From positions 186,001 through 250,000 of the forward strand of contig NZ_SRXN01000001.1 in assembly GCF_004827385.1 (NCBI RefSeq): a stretch of 64,000 nt of DNA, read 5' to 3'. Position numbers and translations under genes: made by a program. Source of the DNA: Ensifer sp. MPMI2T (GTDB lineage: Bacteria; Pseudomonadota; Alphaproteobacteria; Rhizobiales; Rhizobiaceae). This document shows, one piece after another, positions 27,497-37,585 of the stretch. Numbering within the stretch: the stretch's first letter is position 1; every line of letters starts with the position of its first letter. The notes beneath the pieces are model-generated. The model was given only the letters and a program-made list of their open reading frames with translations, searched no databases and was not told the origin of the DNA.

Positions 27497-28356
27497 TCAA
27501 GCGGGGCGGAGGCGTCTCGGGATGTCAAACTACCGAGACAGTTCGCAAGGCGGCAGAATTCCTCGACCGTAAGCGTTTCGGCGCGCCGTTGGGGATCGAT
27601 GGCGGCCCTTGCCAGCAGCGCCTCGCCACCCAGGCCTTTGAGGCTCTGGCGCAGCATCTTGCGGCGCTGGCCGAAGGCGGCCTGCGTCACTTTTTCGAGG
27701 GCGGAGGCGGGGCAAGGGATCGGATCGGCGATCGGCTCCAAATGGACGACCGACGAGGTGACCTTGGGCGGCGGCGTGAAGGCTTGTGGCGAGACGTCGA
27801 AGGCCATGCGCGCCTTTGTCCGCCAGCCACAGAGAACGCCCAGACGGCCATAGTGGTCGTCGTTGGCACCCGCCACGATCCGCAGACCAACTTCGCGCTG
27901 GAACATCAGCGTCATCGACTGCCAGAACGGCGGCCATTGCTCCGGCAGCAGCCAGTTGACGAGAAGCTGCGTGCCGACGTTGTAGGGCAGATTGGCGATG
28001 ATGCGCACCGGGCCGTTGGCGAGCGTCTCGAAGGGGACCTTCAGAGCGTCGGCCTCGATAACGTCGAGCCGTCCAGGATAATGGGCGGCTATTTCGGCGA
28101 GTGCCGGCAGGCAGCGGGCGTCGCGCTCGATCGCCACGACCTTTTTGGCGCCCAGCGCCAGGATCGCCCTCGTGAGGCCACCCGGCCCCGGTCCGACTTC
28201 AATGACGGTCACGCCGTCGAGCGGACCGGCCGTACGCGCGATCTTCTGGGTGAGATTGAGGTCCAGCAGGAAATTCTGCCCGAGCGACTTCTTTGCGTCG
28301 AGACCGTGACGCTGGATAACGTCTCTGAGCGGCGGCAGACCGTCGAGCGCCGCCAT
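27493..28356 (-). CDS. rsmA: 16S rRNA (adenine1518-N6/adenine1519-N6)-dimethyltransferase
   Basis: RsmA (KsgA) dimethylates two adjacent adenines near the 3' end of 16S rRNA. The 287-residue product has [21 protein letters not shown] motif [16 protein letters not shown] and the catalytic [11 protein letters not shown]. It is the last gene of the lptF-to-rsmA operon; its ATG shares one base with the pdxA stop codon (TGATG). The same surA-pdxA-ksgA order is known from E. coli. Confidence 0.97.
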   Translation of the reverse strand: MAALDGLPPLRDVIQRHGLDAKKSLGQNFLLDLNLTQKIARTAGPLDGVTVIEVGPGPGGLTRAILALGAKKVVAIERDARCLPALAEIAAHYPGRLDVIEADALKVPFETLANGPVRIIANLPYNVGTQLLVNWLLPEQWPPFWQSMTLMFQREVGLRIVAGANDDHYGRLGVLCGWRTKARMAFDVSPQAFTPPPKVTSSVVHLEPIADPIPCPASALEKVTQAAFGQRRKMLRQSLKGLGGEALLARAAIDPQRRAETLTVEEFCRLANCLGSLTSRDASAPLD

Positions 28357-29384
28357 CAGCGATGCGCCCCTTCCGTATTGGCGGCGAGCTCCGCCGCGAG
28401 GCGAAGCGCTGCGAGCAGACTATCTTCGCGCGCGATGCCTTTTCCGGCGATGCCGAAAGCGGTGCCGTGGTCCGGCGACGTTCTGATGAAGGGCAGCCCG
28501 AGCGTGACATTCACGCTGTCGTCGAAGCCGAGCGCCTTCGCGGGTATCAATGCCTGGTCATGATACATGCAGATCGCGGCGTCGTAGGTCTCCCTGGCGC
28601 GGTCGTGGAACATGGTATCGGCCGGGAGGGGGCCGACGACATCCAGTCCCTCGGCGCGGAGCCGGTCGACGACGGGACGGATGAGGGCATCGTCCTCGAG
28701 GCCGAGCGCACCGCCTTCGCCCGCATGCGGGTTGAGACCGGCAACCGCAAGGCGCGGCGTCGCCAAACCGAAGCGGTTTCGAAGATCGGCAGCTGTTATC
28801 GTGCAGGTCTGGTGGATCAATCCCTGCGTCAGCGCACCGGGAACTTCCTTGAGCGGAATATGGATGGTGACGGGAACCGCGCGCAGCTTCGGTCCGGCGA
28901 GCATCATCACCGGCAGGACGGGTGTCCCGGTTGCTTTTTCCGCGAGATGCGCGAGGTATTCAGTGTGGCCAGGGAAGCGGAAGCCGGCCTCGTAGAGCAC
29001 GGCCTTGGCAATCGGGTTGGTGGCGACCGCCGTTGCTTCGCCGGCCATGACGAGCCGCACGGCGGTATCGATGGCGGCGGTGGCGGCGGAGGCGTTGGCG
29101 GCATCGGCCTGGCCGGCGATGACGGGAGCCGCACAGCGCACCGGCAATACGGGCAAGGCGTCTGCGAAGGCCCCGCAGGCGTCAAGGCAATCGGTTTCCG
29201 TTATCCGCACCGCCTGACCAAGAGCCTTTGCGCGGGCCGAAAGCACCGCAGGATCGCCAATCAGGAGGAAGGGCGGCGTCGCCTGCGTCTCACGCCTCGC
29301 CCACACGGCCAGGCTGATGTCCAGGCCAATACCGGCCGGGTCGCCCATCGTCAGGGCGATCGGCCTGCCGCTCGTCTTGTTCAT
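28356..29384 (-). CDS. pdxA: 4-hydroxythreonine-4-phosphate dehydrogenase
   Basis: PdxA oxidises 4-hydroxythreonine-4-phosphate in the DXP-dependent pyridoxal phosphate pathway. The 342-residue product begins [12 protein letters not shown] and holds the metal-binding and substrate motifs [19 protein letters not shown] and [10 protein letters not shown]. Its stop overlaps the rsmA start, and it begins nine bases after the surA-like gene. Confidence 0.96.
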   Translation of the reverse strand: MNKTSGRPIALTMGDPAGIGLDISLAVWARRETQATPPFLLIGDPAVLSARAKALGQAVRITETDCLDACGAFADALPVLPVRCAAPVIAGQADAANASAATAAIDTAVRLVMAGEATAVATNPIAKAVLYEAGFRFPGHTEYLAHLAEKATGTPVLPVMMLAGPKLRAVPVTIHIPLKEVPGALTQGLIHQTCTITAADLRNRFGLATPRLAVAGLNPHAGEGGALGLEDDALIRPVVDRLRAEGLDVVGPLPADTMFHDRARETYDAAICMYHDQALIPAKALGFDDSVNVTLGLPFIRTSPDHGTAFGIAGKGIAREDSLLAALRLAAELAANTEGAHR

Positions 29385-29393
29385 GGTCGCCCG

Positions 29394-30332
29394 TTACTTG
29401 TTGATGATCTGCGCCTTTTCACGCAGTTCTTCGAGGTACTTCGCGCTGTTCGGGTCTTCGCCGCCAGCCTTCTTCTTGCCGAGGTCCTCAGCGCGGAAGA
29501 CGATTTCGGCGGCAGTATCGTCATTGACCTGGCGCTTCTTGCAGATTGCAAGATATTCGACGCCCTTTTCGGTGACACGCGTGCCGGTCGTCATGTCGTC
29601 GCCAGCCTTTTCGACGAGCGGCTTCCAGTCCTCCGGCAATTGCTGGGCAAGCACGCGGCCGAGGCTGCGAATCGAGACGTCGCGATAATTGGCCGCAAAG
29701 ACCTTGGACGTCTCGCAACCGGGGAACTGCGACCGCGAAGCGTTCGCTTCGGCCTGCCGTTTTGCCGTAATCGCGCCGCGCTTCGATTCCGGAATGACGA
29801 AGATGACCTGCTGGAGGAAATATTCCGTCGTCACAGGCTTGTTGCCGCCGCCTTCCATCATCCGCTTGACAAGGTCGCCGCCGGTGAGGCGATTGGCGTT
29901 GCCGTAGCGAAAATTGACGACGCGGGGCCAACTCATCTGAACGGCGATATACTGCTTGAAATGATCGACGCCGACACCCGCCTGCTCGAGGATCTTGCCG
30001 AGTTGGTCGGCCGACATCTTGTTTCCGGCGGCAAACCGCGCAAAGGCGGCGTCAACGTCCTGGGTACTGACCGATTGCTGGACGCGCGCGATCTCGCCGC
30101 GCTTCAGCACTTCGTCGACAAGTTGCCGCTTCGCTTCCTCTGCGCCGCCCCCTTGGCGTTGAAGGCGAAGGAAGGCGACACGCTTCGCGATGTCGCCCGA
30201 AGTGATGACGACATTGTTGACGATCACCTTAACTCCGCTTGCGGCCTGCGCCGTCGCGCCTACAGCGACGCTTAGCGTGCCGGCAAGCACCAGCGCCGAC
30301 ATCACCCTCAAGATCGATTTCCCGCCCATCAT
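29394..30332 (-). CDS. surA: SurA-like periplasmic chaperone with one divergent parvulin domain
   Basis: The 312-residue product has a signal peptide (about 1-31, ending ATAQAA) and an N-terminal SurA chaperone domain (VIVNNVVITSGDIAKRVAFL). A single, degenerate parvulin-like domain follows (from EYFLQQVIFVIPESK to VEYLAICKKRQV), then the LEELREKAQIINK tail. E. coli SurA has 428 residues and two PPIase domains. Position between lptD and pdxA identifies it as the surA locus. Two adjacent ATGs (30332, 30329) follow AGGGA; either may start. It probably escorts outer-membrane proteins, perhaps LptD itself. Confidence 0.8.
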   Translation of the reverse strand: MMGGKSILRVMSALVLAGTLSVAVGATAQAASGVKVIVNNVVITSGDIAKRVAFLRLQRQGGGAEEAKRQLVDEVLKRGEIARVQQSVSTQDVDAAFARFAAGNKMSADQLGKILEQAGVGVDHFKQYIAVQMSWPRVVNFRYGNANRLTGGDLVKRMMEGGGNKPVTTEYFLQQVIFVIPESKRGAITAKRQAEANASRSQFPGCETSKVFAANYRDVSIRSLGRVLAQQLPEDWKPLVEKAGDDMTTGTRVTEKGVEYLAICKKRQVNDDTAAEIVFRAEDLGKKKAGGEDPNSAKYLEELREKAQIINK

Positions 30333-30469
30333 TTTTCCCTGTCCGTCCCGCGCCCCAACCGCCTGTGATCCGCGTCGGACCGCCAGCCTGCGCCTTCCCT
30401 GTGTCAGTTGGAGGAAATGCATAATACATGCGGCCAAACGATGACAAGACCACATGATCAACCTTAAGT

Positions 30470-30493
30470 GCTGCGCGTCTTCAGACGCGCAGC
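30470..30493. repeat. Perfect hairpin related to the type A palindrome inner stem
   Basis: GCTGCGCGTCT (30470-30480) pairs with AGACGCGCAGC (30483-30493) with only TC between, so the two-base gap forces a slightly open loop. The GCGTCT/AGACGC core is that of the type A repeat. It lies between lptD and the surA-like gene, and no T-run follows on the minus strand. Confidence 0.6.
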
Positions 30494-30531
30494 CGGCAGA
30501 AAGTTATGGGCGTCCGGCGCAGGCCCGGACC

Positions 30532-32880
30532 TCAGTAGAAGTCCAGTTCGTCGAACGTGGTGTCGCCGACGTCAATGTCGCCGAGAGTACGGAAGCTGAT
30601 GCGAGCGCCGATCGACCAATCGTTTGCTACCGAGCTGTCGGTATCACGCTCCTGCTGATAGACTATCGAGAACAATGTATCCTGATCGTCATAGGTGATG
30701 CCGAAGCCGTTGCGGGAAATGACATCGTTGTTGATGTCATAGGTCAGTGCTCCGAAAACCGACCAATAATCGTGGAATCGGTAGGCAGCGGCCGTCCGGA
30801 TTTCGTCCTGGTCGGAAGGCGAACCGTAGGTCGGCTGTGCTTCGATCCGCGTGTAGGTCAGGGCCGCCTGCCATGTTAGGCCCAGATAGCCGACCGTGGC
30901 GTCGGCGCGGCGCAGGGCAAAGTCGTTCTCATCCAGTCGCCCGGAAAGACTTGCCATCAGACCATAGGGCGCATCGATGCCGACCATCGCCACATAGTCC
31001 GAACTCTTGGTTTCCAGACCCGAATCCGCTCCGGCCTTGACGAGATCGTCGGTTGCAAAGGAGTTGAGCCCGCCAAGGTGGAACGACTGGCCGGCGATGG
31101 CGCGCAAGCCGTAACCATTGTCGAAGCTTCCGGTATAGCGGACGCCGAGATTGGCGCGCGTCCCGCCTTCGATACGATCGAAACCAGAGTATTTGTCACG
31201 ATCGAAAAGGTTGGTTGCATCGAAGACAAAGCTCTGCGCGTCCTCGTTGGGGAGTCCACCGGGATGCTGCTCATCCGGCCGAACATAGATCTGACCGATT
31301 GGCTCCAGCACGTGGCTGCTGTTTTCGCCGGCAAAGAGGATCGGGTAGCGCGCCTCGAGACCGGCGGTCAGCATGCGCCGCGTGACCGCGTCGCTGCTGG
31401 TGTAGTCGCCGGTGTAGTCGGGACCCGGGGGGTCCATGTTGAGGCCCAAGGCATCGCCGCGTGCCGCGAGCAGTGGCGTCAAGACGAGGCCGCCGGGCGC
31501 AATATATGTCCGCTTCCACTCGAGTTCCGCGGTTAGGCGGTGCGCGGTGCCCTCAAGGCCGCGGAAGCGCTCGACGCCGAGAACGTTGATGCTGTCCAGT
31601 CGGTTGCGCTTGACGTTCGTGAGGTTCACATCTGCGCTGAGCTCGCCACCCAGCACGGATTCCGGCGCAAAATAGGAGTAGTCGAGGACCTGAGCCGCAG
31701 GCTGCTGATTTTCCTCGATGCTGTTGGCGTCGGCGTCCTGGATGTCGAAATAGAAGGCGCGCAGATCGAAGTAGTTACGCTTGCCGAGGCCGGTCAGGTA
31801 GGCCTGGTTGGTATAGGTCGTGCCGTCGAAGCTCTCCAGATCATAGGTCTTGGCAAAGTTGGCGTCCGATTGGACGAGCACGTTCCAGCCAAAGGTCCAG
31901 CGCGGATTGATCTGGAAGTCGCCCTTCGACGCCACCATGCCGCGATTAGTTTCCTCGGCATCGACGGTTCCCGGCGTGAATTGGTCCCTGTCGAGCTGGC
32001 TGATGCCGGCCACGTTCAGCGTGTGCAAGCCGTTATGAAACGACTGACGGAACTCGCCCTCGAGCAAAAATCCTTGCCGCGTCAGTCCCGTTGCTGTGAC
32101 GGTTGCGTCCATATAGGGCGAGATCGCCCAGTAATAAGGGACGCCCACACCGGCGCCAAGTTTCTGCGCATAGCGGAACTTCGGAAACAGAAACCCGCTC
32201 TTGCGCTTGACCGTGTGGTCCGGGATCTCCATTGCCGGAATATAGGCAATCGGTTTGCCGAAAAGCTCGAAATAGGCGTGTTCCAGCCGAATCGTGTGCG
32301 TCCTGCCATTCTGGATCACACGCTCCGCCTTGATGTGCCACAGCGAACGGTGCTCCGGCTTGATATTGCAAGGCGTGCAGGCGGTATAGACGGCCTTGTT
32401 GAGGATGAACTCCTCGCCGTTTCGGCGCTCGCCGGTTTCCGCCGCCAGCCGCGTCAGATCGGTCGTCTCGATCCGCAGGGCCTGGACGAAACCGTTGCCG
32501 AAGTCGTCGGTGACATCCATCTTGTCGGCATAGACAATATTGCCATCCGGTTCGGTCAACTGGATCTCGCCGGTGGCGATGATTCGCCCCGACCTCTGGT
32601 CGTAGACGATTTGACGGGCGACCATCCTGTAGCCGCCGTACGCGATCTGAACACTACCGCGCGCGGTGACGGTTTCCGCGTCGCGATTGTAGATGAGCTC
32701 ATTGGCGGACAGCAGCAGCTTTGCGTCAGCCGGAATGTTCGGCTGCAGCGAATCGATTCGTGCCGATGTGTCCTGCGCCAGGACAGGCGCATTCATTCCC
32801 ATGGCAAGTGTATGCAATGCCACGCCTGCAAGCAGGGCAGCATTGGTCAGCTTCATGCGTTTGCGGTTGCCTGCCGCCAC
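30532..32880 (-). CDS. lptD: LPS-assembly outer membrane protein LptD
   Basis: LptD is the outer-membrane barrel that inserts LPS. The 782-residue protein has a signal peptide (to about 36, VLAQ), an OstA/LptA-like domain (about 55-140, with ANELIYNRDAETVTARG) and a large C-terminal barrel ending in Phe-Tyr. The start is GTG 32880, which overlaps the lptG stop by one base and has AGGAGG seven bases upstream; ATG 32856 is an alternative. Only two cysteines are present (168 and 171, TACTPC), so the four-cysteine disulfide pattern of E. coli LptD is absent. Confidence 0.95.
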   Translation of the reverse strand: MAAGNRKRMKLTNAALLAGVALHTLAMGMNAPVLAQDTSARIDSLQPNIPADAKLLLSANELIYNRDAETVTARGSVQIAYGGYRMVARQIVYDQRSGRIIATGEIQLTEPDGNIVYADKMDVTDDFGNGFVQALRIETTDLTRLAAETGERRNGEEFILNKAVYTACTPCNIKPEHRSLWHIKAERVIQNGRTHTIRLEHAYFELFGKPIAYIPAMEIPDHTVKRKSGFLFPKFRYAQKLGAGVGVPYYWAISPYMDATVTATGLTRQGFLLEGEFRQSFHNGLHTLNVAGISQLDRDQFTPGTVDAEETNRGMVASKGDFQINPRWTFGWNVLVQSDANFAKTYDLESFDGTTYTNQAYLTGLGKRNYFDLRAFYFDIQDADANSIEENQQPAAQVLDYSYFAPESVLGGELSADVNLTNVKRNRLDSINVLGVERFRGLEGTAHRLTAELEWKRTYIAPGGLVLTPLLAARGDALGLNMDPPGPDYTGDYTSSDAVTRRMLTAGLEARYPILFAGENSSHVLEPIGQIYVRPDEQHPGGLPNEDAQSFVFDATNLFDRDKYSGFDRIEGGTRANLGVRYTGSFDNGYGLRAIAGQSFHLGGLNSFATDDLVKAGADSGLETKSSDYVAMVGIDAPYGLMASLSGRLDENDFALRRADATVGYLGLTWQAALTYTRIEAQPTYGSPSDQDEIRTAAAYRFHDYWSVFGALTYDINNDVISRNGFGITYDDQDTLFSIVYQQERDTDSSVANDWSIGARISFRTLGDIDVGDTTFDELDFY

Positions 32881-33962
32881 TAGCCATCCTCCTGATGCAG
32901 TAGAATCGTCGAGCCCAGCGCCATCGCTACAACAACTGGCAACCAGGCTGCAACGAACGGAGGCACAATACCGCTGCTCCCGAATGCTTTGACAAGCACG
33001 GTGACGACATAAAGCACGAAGCCCGAGAGTATTCCACCGAGAATTACGGAGCGCGATTGGTTGAAGCGGCTAAATTTCAAAGAGACGCAGGCGGCGATCA
33101 GGGTCATCGCCACAAGCAGCAACGGCAGAGCGAGCAGAGAGTGGAATTGCGTTTCCATTGCGTTGGTGGAAAAGCCGAAGGATTGGGCTACCTCGATCTT
33201 CCGCGGAAGGTCAAAAAACTGAATGGAATCAGCCTTTGCCAGGCGCTCCTGAACAAATTCCGCCTTCAGATTGGTGGGAAGCTGTGCCGTTTCCTGACGA
33301 CGGGGCAGCCGGCCGCCGCCGGTTTCCGTAACATTATTAAGAAGCCAGTAACCATCTTCGAGTTTCGCAGACTTCGCGTCCTGCCTCTTGGTGATCGTAC
33401 CCTGTGGATCGAAGTGGATGACGGTGACGTTGATCAGCTCCGTTCCGCCGTTCTGAACGGAACGCGCTCCGATGATCGTATCGGTGCCATCATAGATCTG
33501 GCGGAGCCAGGGAATCGAATTTGCTTGGGCGGAACGGGACGACCCCCACTCGGCTTCAAGCGCCTCTGCCCTCTTCGTTCCCCAGGCTGCAAGCGGGTTG
33601 AGCACGCCCACCGCGAGCAGGCCGAACAGAAACGCGCCGAGCACGAAGGGGCGAAGGAACTGCCAGACGGAAATGCCAGCTGCCCGCGTGACCACCAACT
33701 CATAGCGGCGGTTCAGCGAGATCAGTGCGGCCATCGCCGCAAAGAGCGCGATGAAGGGGACCGTCTGCTGCATGATCGTGGGGATGCGAAACGTCGTCAT
33801 CAGAAGCGCGCCGCTCACCGTATAGTGCGGCAGCGCCGACATGCGGCTGGCAAGCTCGCTGAAATCGATGATAAAGATCAGCGCGAAGATGCCGACCAGA
33901 AACCAGAAGGTTGTAATCGTGTAGCGCTTGAAGAAATAGCGTCCGAGCGTGTTGAGGATCAT
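32880..33962 (-). CDS. lptG: LPS export ABC transporter permease LptG
   Basis: LptG with LptF forms the membrane part of the LptB2FG extractor. The 360-residue protein has three N-terminal and three C-terminal membrane helices around a periplasmic domain, the YjgP/YjgQ pattern. It has the early block TIMQQTVPFIALFAAMAAL and RRYELVVTRAAGIS, where the coupling helix contacts LptB. Its start overlaps the lptF stop (ATGA). The ATPase LptB is not in the window. Confidence 0.95.
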   Translation of the reverse strand: MILNTLGRYFFKRYTITTFWFLVGIFALIFIIDFSELASRMSALPHYTVSGALLMTTFRIPTIMQQTVPFIALFAAMAALISLNRRYELVVTRAAGISVWQFLRPFVLGAFLFGLLAVGVLNPLAAWGTKRAEALEAEWGSSRSAQANSIPWLRQIYDGTDTIIGARSVQNGGTELINVTVIHFDPQGTITKRQDAKSAKLEDGYWLLNNVTETGGGRLPRRQETAQLPTNLKAEFVQERLAKADSIQFFDLPRKIEVAQSFGFSTNAMETQFHSLLALPLLLVAMTLIAACVSLKFSRFNQSRSVILGGILSGFVLYVVTVLVKAFGSSGIVPPFVAAWLPVVVAMALGSTILLHQEDG

Positions 33963-35131
33963 GAAGCCTGCTCCCCGTCAGCGCCCGCCGGCCGCATGAA
34001 GCGGAACCGGATCGTGAGCTCGGACAGTTTTTCCCGCCATGTCATCGGTATGTCGAGCCGGCGGTTGCTGGCCAGCTGGTGGATCGCAAATGCGCCTGCT
34101 GCGAGCGGAACGAAATACATGAGCGGAACGAACCAGATGGAATCCTCGGCACTATTTGCCGCGTAGAACGTCATCCATCGGATCACAAGCGCCGCGCCGA
34201 GCGCGCTGAGCATCGGATGCACGCGCGCCTCGCGGTGAGAGCGCGCATCGCTACTGACGACGAGCGCAATGAGGGCGAACAGCAGCGGGTAGGTCCATTC
34301 GGTGAAGCGCTTGTGAAGCTCTGCCGTAAAGGTCAGCGGCGACCGCTTGTAGGCTGGATCGTTGGGATCTGGGTTGAGCAGGTAGAAAAGGTCGCGATCC
34401 TTGGCGCGGATGTTGGCCTCGCCCACAGCCTTGGTCATGTCGGTCAGGTCGAAGGCATAGGAGTCGAACTTGATGACGGAGACGCCGCCGTCCGGCAGCT
34501 TACGGTGGACCTCGCCATCCTTCATCACCAGAGCCGAGCTTTCCTCGTCGACGGCGCCCTCGCGAGCATAATAGACGAGCTCGAAATTCGGATTGCGCGA
34601 ATCGGCAACGAAGATGCCCTGCAGCACGCCGCCGCTGCGGCGGGCGCCGACCTGGACATAAAGCCCATCAGTGATCTTGCGAAAGGCGTTCTCCTGCACG
34701 ACGGCCGAGAGCAGATCAGCATGTGCCGTCGCGATCATCCGGCGCACGGCGACACGTGAATAGGGCTCGACGAAGTTGTCGATGGCAAAGGACAGCACGC
34801 TCAATCCGGCGGCAAGATAGATGACAGGCCGGATGATCGACATGCGGGAACTGCCGGCCGCGTTCAGCACCGTCAATTCAGAATCGGTATTCATTGCGCT
34901 GAGCGTCTGTGTCACGCCGATCACCAGCGCGAATGGGAGTATGATCGGAACGACCGATGGCAGAATCAGCGTCGCAAGTTTCAGGAAGGCGAAGATCGAC
35001 TGACCGCTATCGGTAACCAGGTTCACGTTCGTCAGGGCCTGAGTCGTCCAGACGATACCCATCAGCGGCAGGAGCGTTGCGAGGAACATGGTCGTGGCGC
35101 GTCGGAAAATGTAGCGTTCAATCAGCTTCAT
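33959..35131 (-). CDS. lptF: LPS export ABC transporter permease LptF
   Basis: The 390-residue partner of LptG begins MKLIERYIFRRATTMFLATL. It has the same YjgP/YjgQ six-helix layout with a central periplasmic domain, and TDSELTVLNAAGSSRMSI as its coupling segment. It is the first gene of lptF-lptG-lptD-surA-pdxA-rsmA, all joined by overlaps or short gaps except for 199 bases before surA. It is divergent from pepA, as in many proteobacteria. Confidence 0.95.
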   Translation of the reverse strand: MKLIERYIFRRATTMFLATLLPLMGIVWTTQALTNVNLVTDSGQSIFAFLKLATLILPSVVPIILPFALVIGVTQTLSAMNTDSELTVLNAAGSSRMSIIRPVIYLAAGLSVLSFAIDNFVEPYSRVAVRRMIATAHADLLSAVVQENAFRKITDGLYVQVGARRSGGVLQGIFVADSRNPNFELVYYAREGAVDEESSALVMKDGEVHRKLPDGGVSVIKFDSYAFDLTDMTKAVGEANIRAKDRDLFYLLNPDPNDPAYKRSPLTFTAELHKRFTEWTYPLLFALIALVVSSDARSHREARVHPMLSALGAALVIRWMTFYAANSAEDSIWFVPLMYFVPLAAGAFAIHQLASNRRLDIPMTWREKLSELTIRFRFMRPAGADGEQAS

Positions 35132-35442
35132 GTCCGTATCCGGTCCAAATCCTGCTCAAGCCTTCCATCCCGCGCTCCCGAGCTTGCTAATGGCTCACTC
35201 ATGAACGATCGGGTCTCCGCCGGTTGTGCCCCAAGAATCCAATTCTCGAACAACAGGGATAATATAAGGCCAAGAACTGCGGTTAACTGCATGTAAACAT
35301 GTGCGGGCATCTTGCCAAGCGGCTGAAAAGCGAGAAGGGTGCGCGCCACAGCTTTGACGGTGGCCGGCGTCGCGAATGTTTGCCACTGTAACCGTCCGGT
35401 AACAGAGCGGGCGGATCCAATCAGAAATGCCCGGAGTGTTAA
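35132..35442. other. Divergent control region of lptF and pepA
   Basis: No gene is seen. A 12-bp palindrome CATGTAAACATG lies at 35290-35301, roughly midway between the two starts. GGAG at 35433-35436 is the pepA ribosome site. No strong promoter pair could be read. Confidence 0.45.
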
Positions 35443-36936
35443 ATGCCGATGAAATTCGAATTCGCTTTCAGCAAGTCTCACCGCCCCGCTGGCGGCGTCG
35501 CCGTCCTGCTTCAGGTCGCCGGTGCCAAGGAAGCGGCCGGTGCGGCGGTCGCCGATCCGGAAGGCGTTTTGCCGAAAGCGGCCAAGGTCGGGAAGTTCAC
35601 GGGAAAGGCGCTCTCGACGCTCGACGTCGTCGCTCCTCATGGATCGTCGGCCGATCGGATTCTCCTTCTCGGGCTCGGCGATGCATCCGCGCTGACGAAT
35701 CATGACTGGCTGAAGGCCGGCGGCGCGGTTGCCGCGAAGTTGCGTTCCGCTGAAAAGGTCACGGTATTCCTTGATGCTCCTGGTGTCGAAGTCACGGGCA
35801 AGGCTGCCGCCGACTTCGCTCTCGGTATGGAGATGAATGCTTATTCCTTCGATAGCTACAAGACCAAGAAATCCGACGACGAGTCAAAATCTCAGCAAAA
35901 GCCGGTCAAGGTGACGATCGTCACCGGTACTGTGATCGCCGCCAAGAAGGCGTTCGCGGTCGCTCAGGCGGTCGGGGAAGGCGTCTTTCTCGCACGCGAC
36001 CTCGTCAACGAGCCGGCCAACGTGCTCGGGCCGGTGGAATTCGCCGCCAAGGCGAAGGAACTGGAAAAGCTTGGCGTCGAGGTGGAGATCCTCACCGAGC
36101 GGGAGATGAAGAAACTCGGAATGGGCGCGCTGCTTGGCGTTGCCCAGGGCTCTTCCAGGCCGCCGCGCCTCGTCGTCATGCAGTGGAAAGGCGGAAAGGC
36201 GAAAGAGAAGCCCATCGCATTCGTCGGCAAGGGCGTGGTTTTCGATACAGGCGGCATCTCGATCAAGCCCGCGTCCGGCATGGAGGAGATGAAGGGTGAT
36301 ATGGGCGGCGCCGCCGCGGTCACCGGCCTCATGCATGTGCTCGCCGCGCGGCATGCAAACGTCAACGCAGTCGGCATCATCGGGCTCGTCGAAAACATGC
36401 CGGACGGCAGCGCCCAGAGGCCCGGTGACATCGTCACCTCGATGTCCGGCCAGACGATCGAGGTGATCAACACCGATGCCGAGGGCCGGCTCGTGCTGTG
36501 CGATGCGCTCTGGTACTGCAACGATCGCTTCAAGCCGCAGGCGATGATCGATCTCGCGACGCTCACCGGTGCCATCATGGTGGCGCTCAGCAGCCACTAC
36601 GCCGGTCTGTTCTCGGACGATGATCGTCTGGCCGAACGGTTGCTCGCAGCTGGCATCGCGACGCAGGAGCGCCTCTGGCGGATGCCGCTCGGCAAAGAAT
36701 TCGACAAGATGATCGACAGCAAGTTCGCTGACATGAAGAATACGGGCGGTCGCCACGGCGGCTCGGTGACTGCCGCCCAGTTTCTGAAGCGCTTCGTCAA
36801 GGATACGCCCTGGGCGCATCTCGATATTGCCGGGACCGCAATGGGCTCGCCTACCGACGAGATCAACCAGTCCTGGGGATCCGGTTTTGGCGTGCGCCTT
36901 CTCGACGAGCTGGTCCGCACGAGCTACGAAGCCTGA
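35443..36936 (+). CDS. pepA: Leucyl aminopeptidase (M17)
   Basis: PepA removes N-terminal residues from peptides using two metal ions; E. coli PepA also binds DNA. The 497-residue product has the diagnostic [10 protein letters not shown] motif at about 343-352, [17 protein letters not shown] and [11 protein letters not shown], which supply metal ligands. ATG 35443 follows GGAG; a second ATG six bases later is less well spaced. holC is 40 bases downstream, an arrangement also seen in E. coli. Confidence 0.97.
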   Translation: MPMKFEFAFSKSHRPAGGVAVLLQVAGAKEAAGAAVADPEGVLPKAAKVGKFTGKALSTLDVVAPHGSSADRILLLGLGDASALTNHDWLKAGGAVAAKLRSAEKVTVFLDAPGVEVTGKAAADFALGMEMNAYSFDSYKTKKSDDESKSQQKPVKVTIVTGTVIAAKKAFAVAQAVGEGVFLARDLVNEPANVLGPVEFAAKAKELEKLGVEVEILTEREMKKLGMGALLGVAQGSSRPPRLVVMQWKGGKAKEKPIAFVGKGVVFDTGGISIKPASGMEEMKGDMGGAAAVTGLMHVLAARHANVNAVGIIGLVENMPDGSAQRPGDIVTSMSGQTIEVINTDAEGRLVLCDALWYCNDRFKPQAMIDLATLTGAIMVALSSHYAGLFSDDDRLAERLLAAGIATQERLWRMPLGKEFDKMIDSKFADMKNTGGRHGGSVTAAQFLKRFVKDTPWAHLDIAGTAMGSPTDEINQSWGSGFGVRLLDELVRTSYEA

Positions 36937-36976
36937 CCGCTCTCGTCATCGCAGCGGGTGTCCAGGAGCGATCGGC

Positions 36977-37426
36977 ATGACCGAGATCCTTTTCTACCAC
37001 CTGACGGAATCGAAACTTGAGGACGCACTGCCGCCGCTGCTCGACAAGAGTGTCGAGCGCGGATGGCGGGTGGCGGTGCAAACGGTCGATGCAGAGCGCC
37101 GCGACGCGCTGGACACGCACCTTTGGGTCTACCGCGACGACAGCTTTCTGCCGCATGGCACGGATGCAGGCGACTTCGCGGCGGACCAGCCGATCCTGAT
37201 CGTTGCCAATGACAGCAACCAGAATGCCGCGACGGTACGCTTCATCGTGGATGGGGCGGAGCCGCCGCCGGTGACCGACTATGAGCGCGTGGTCTTCATG
37301 TTTGACGGTTATGACCAGCAGCAGCTCGAGGCGGCACGCGCCCAATGGCGGCGGCTTAAAGGGGAGGGGCACAACCTCACCTATTGGCAGCAGAACAGGG
37401 ACGGAAGGTGGGAGAAGAAGGCCTGA
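36977..37426 (+). CDS. holC: DNA polymerase III subunit chi
   Basis: Chi links the clamp loader to single-stranded DNA-binding protein. The 149-residue product begins MTEILFYHLTESKLEDALPP, and YERVVFMFDGYDQQQLEAAR with LTYWQQN near the end is typical of alphaproteobacterial HolC. GGAG stands upstream. Its position after pepA supports the call. Confidence 0.92.
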   Translation: MTEILFYHLTESKLEDALPPLLDKSVERGWRVAVQTVDAERRDALDTHLWVYRDDSFLPHGTDAGDFAADQPILIVANDSNQNAATVRFIVDGAEPPPVTDYERVVFMFDGYDQQQLEAARAQWRRLKGEGHNLTYWQQNRDGRWEKKA

Positions 37427-37451
37427 TCGGCTTGCATCAAAGCTCAGGTCG

Positions 37452-37559
37452 CCCCTGATCCGCCTGCCGGCATCTTCTCCCCGCAAGCGTGGCGAACGGA
37501 TACGCCGCGGCCGCCTTGGTCCCCTCTCCCCGCAGGCGGAGAGAGGGCTAGGGTGAGGG
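37452..37559. repeat. Rhizobial intergenic inverted repeat (type B), copy 2
   Basis: It begins CCCCTGATCCGCCTGCCGGC and ends GGGCTAGGGTGAGGG, the same ends and order as the copy at 13907, with CTTCTCCCCGCAAGCG and CTCCCCGCAGGCGG arms inside. It is more diverged. Like copy 1 it lies between convergent genes. Confidence 0.8.
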
Positions 37560-37585
37560 CAATCCGCACCAGCCGCCACATCATC

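Noticed and set aside
28362-30275. A 637-codon open frame on the plus strand opposite pdxA and surA.
   Set aside because: It is antisense to two well-supported genes with family motifs, and its translation is Arg/Gly/Asp-rich with no recognisable domain, as expected for shadow frames in GC-rich DNA.
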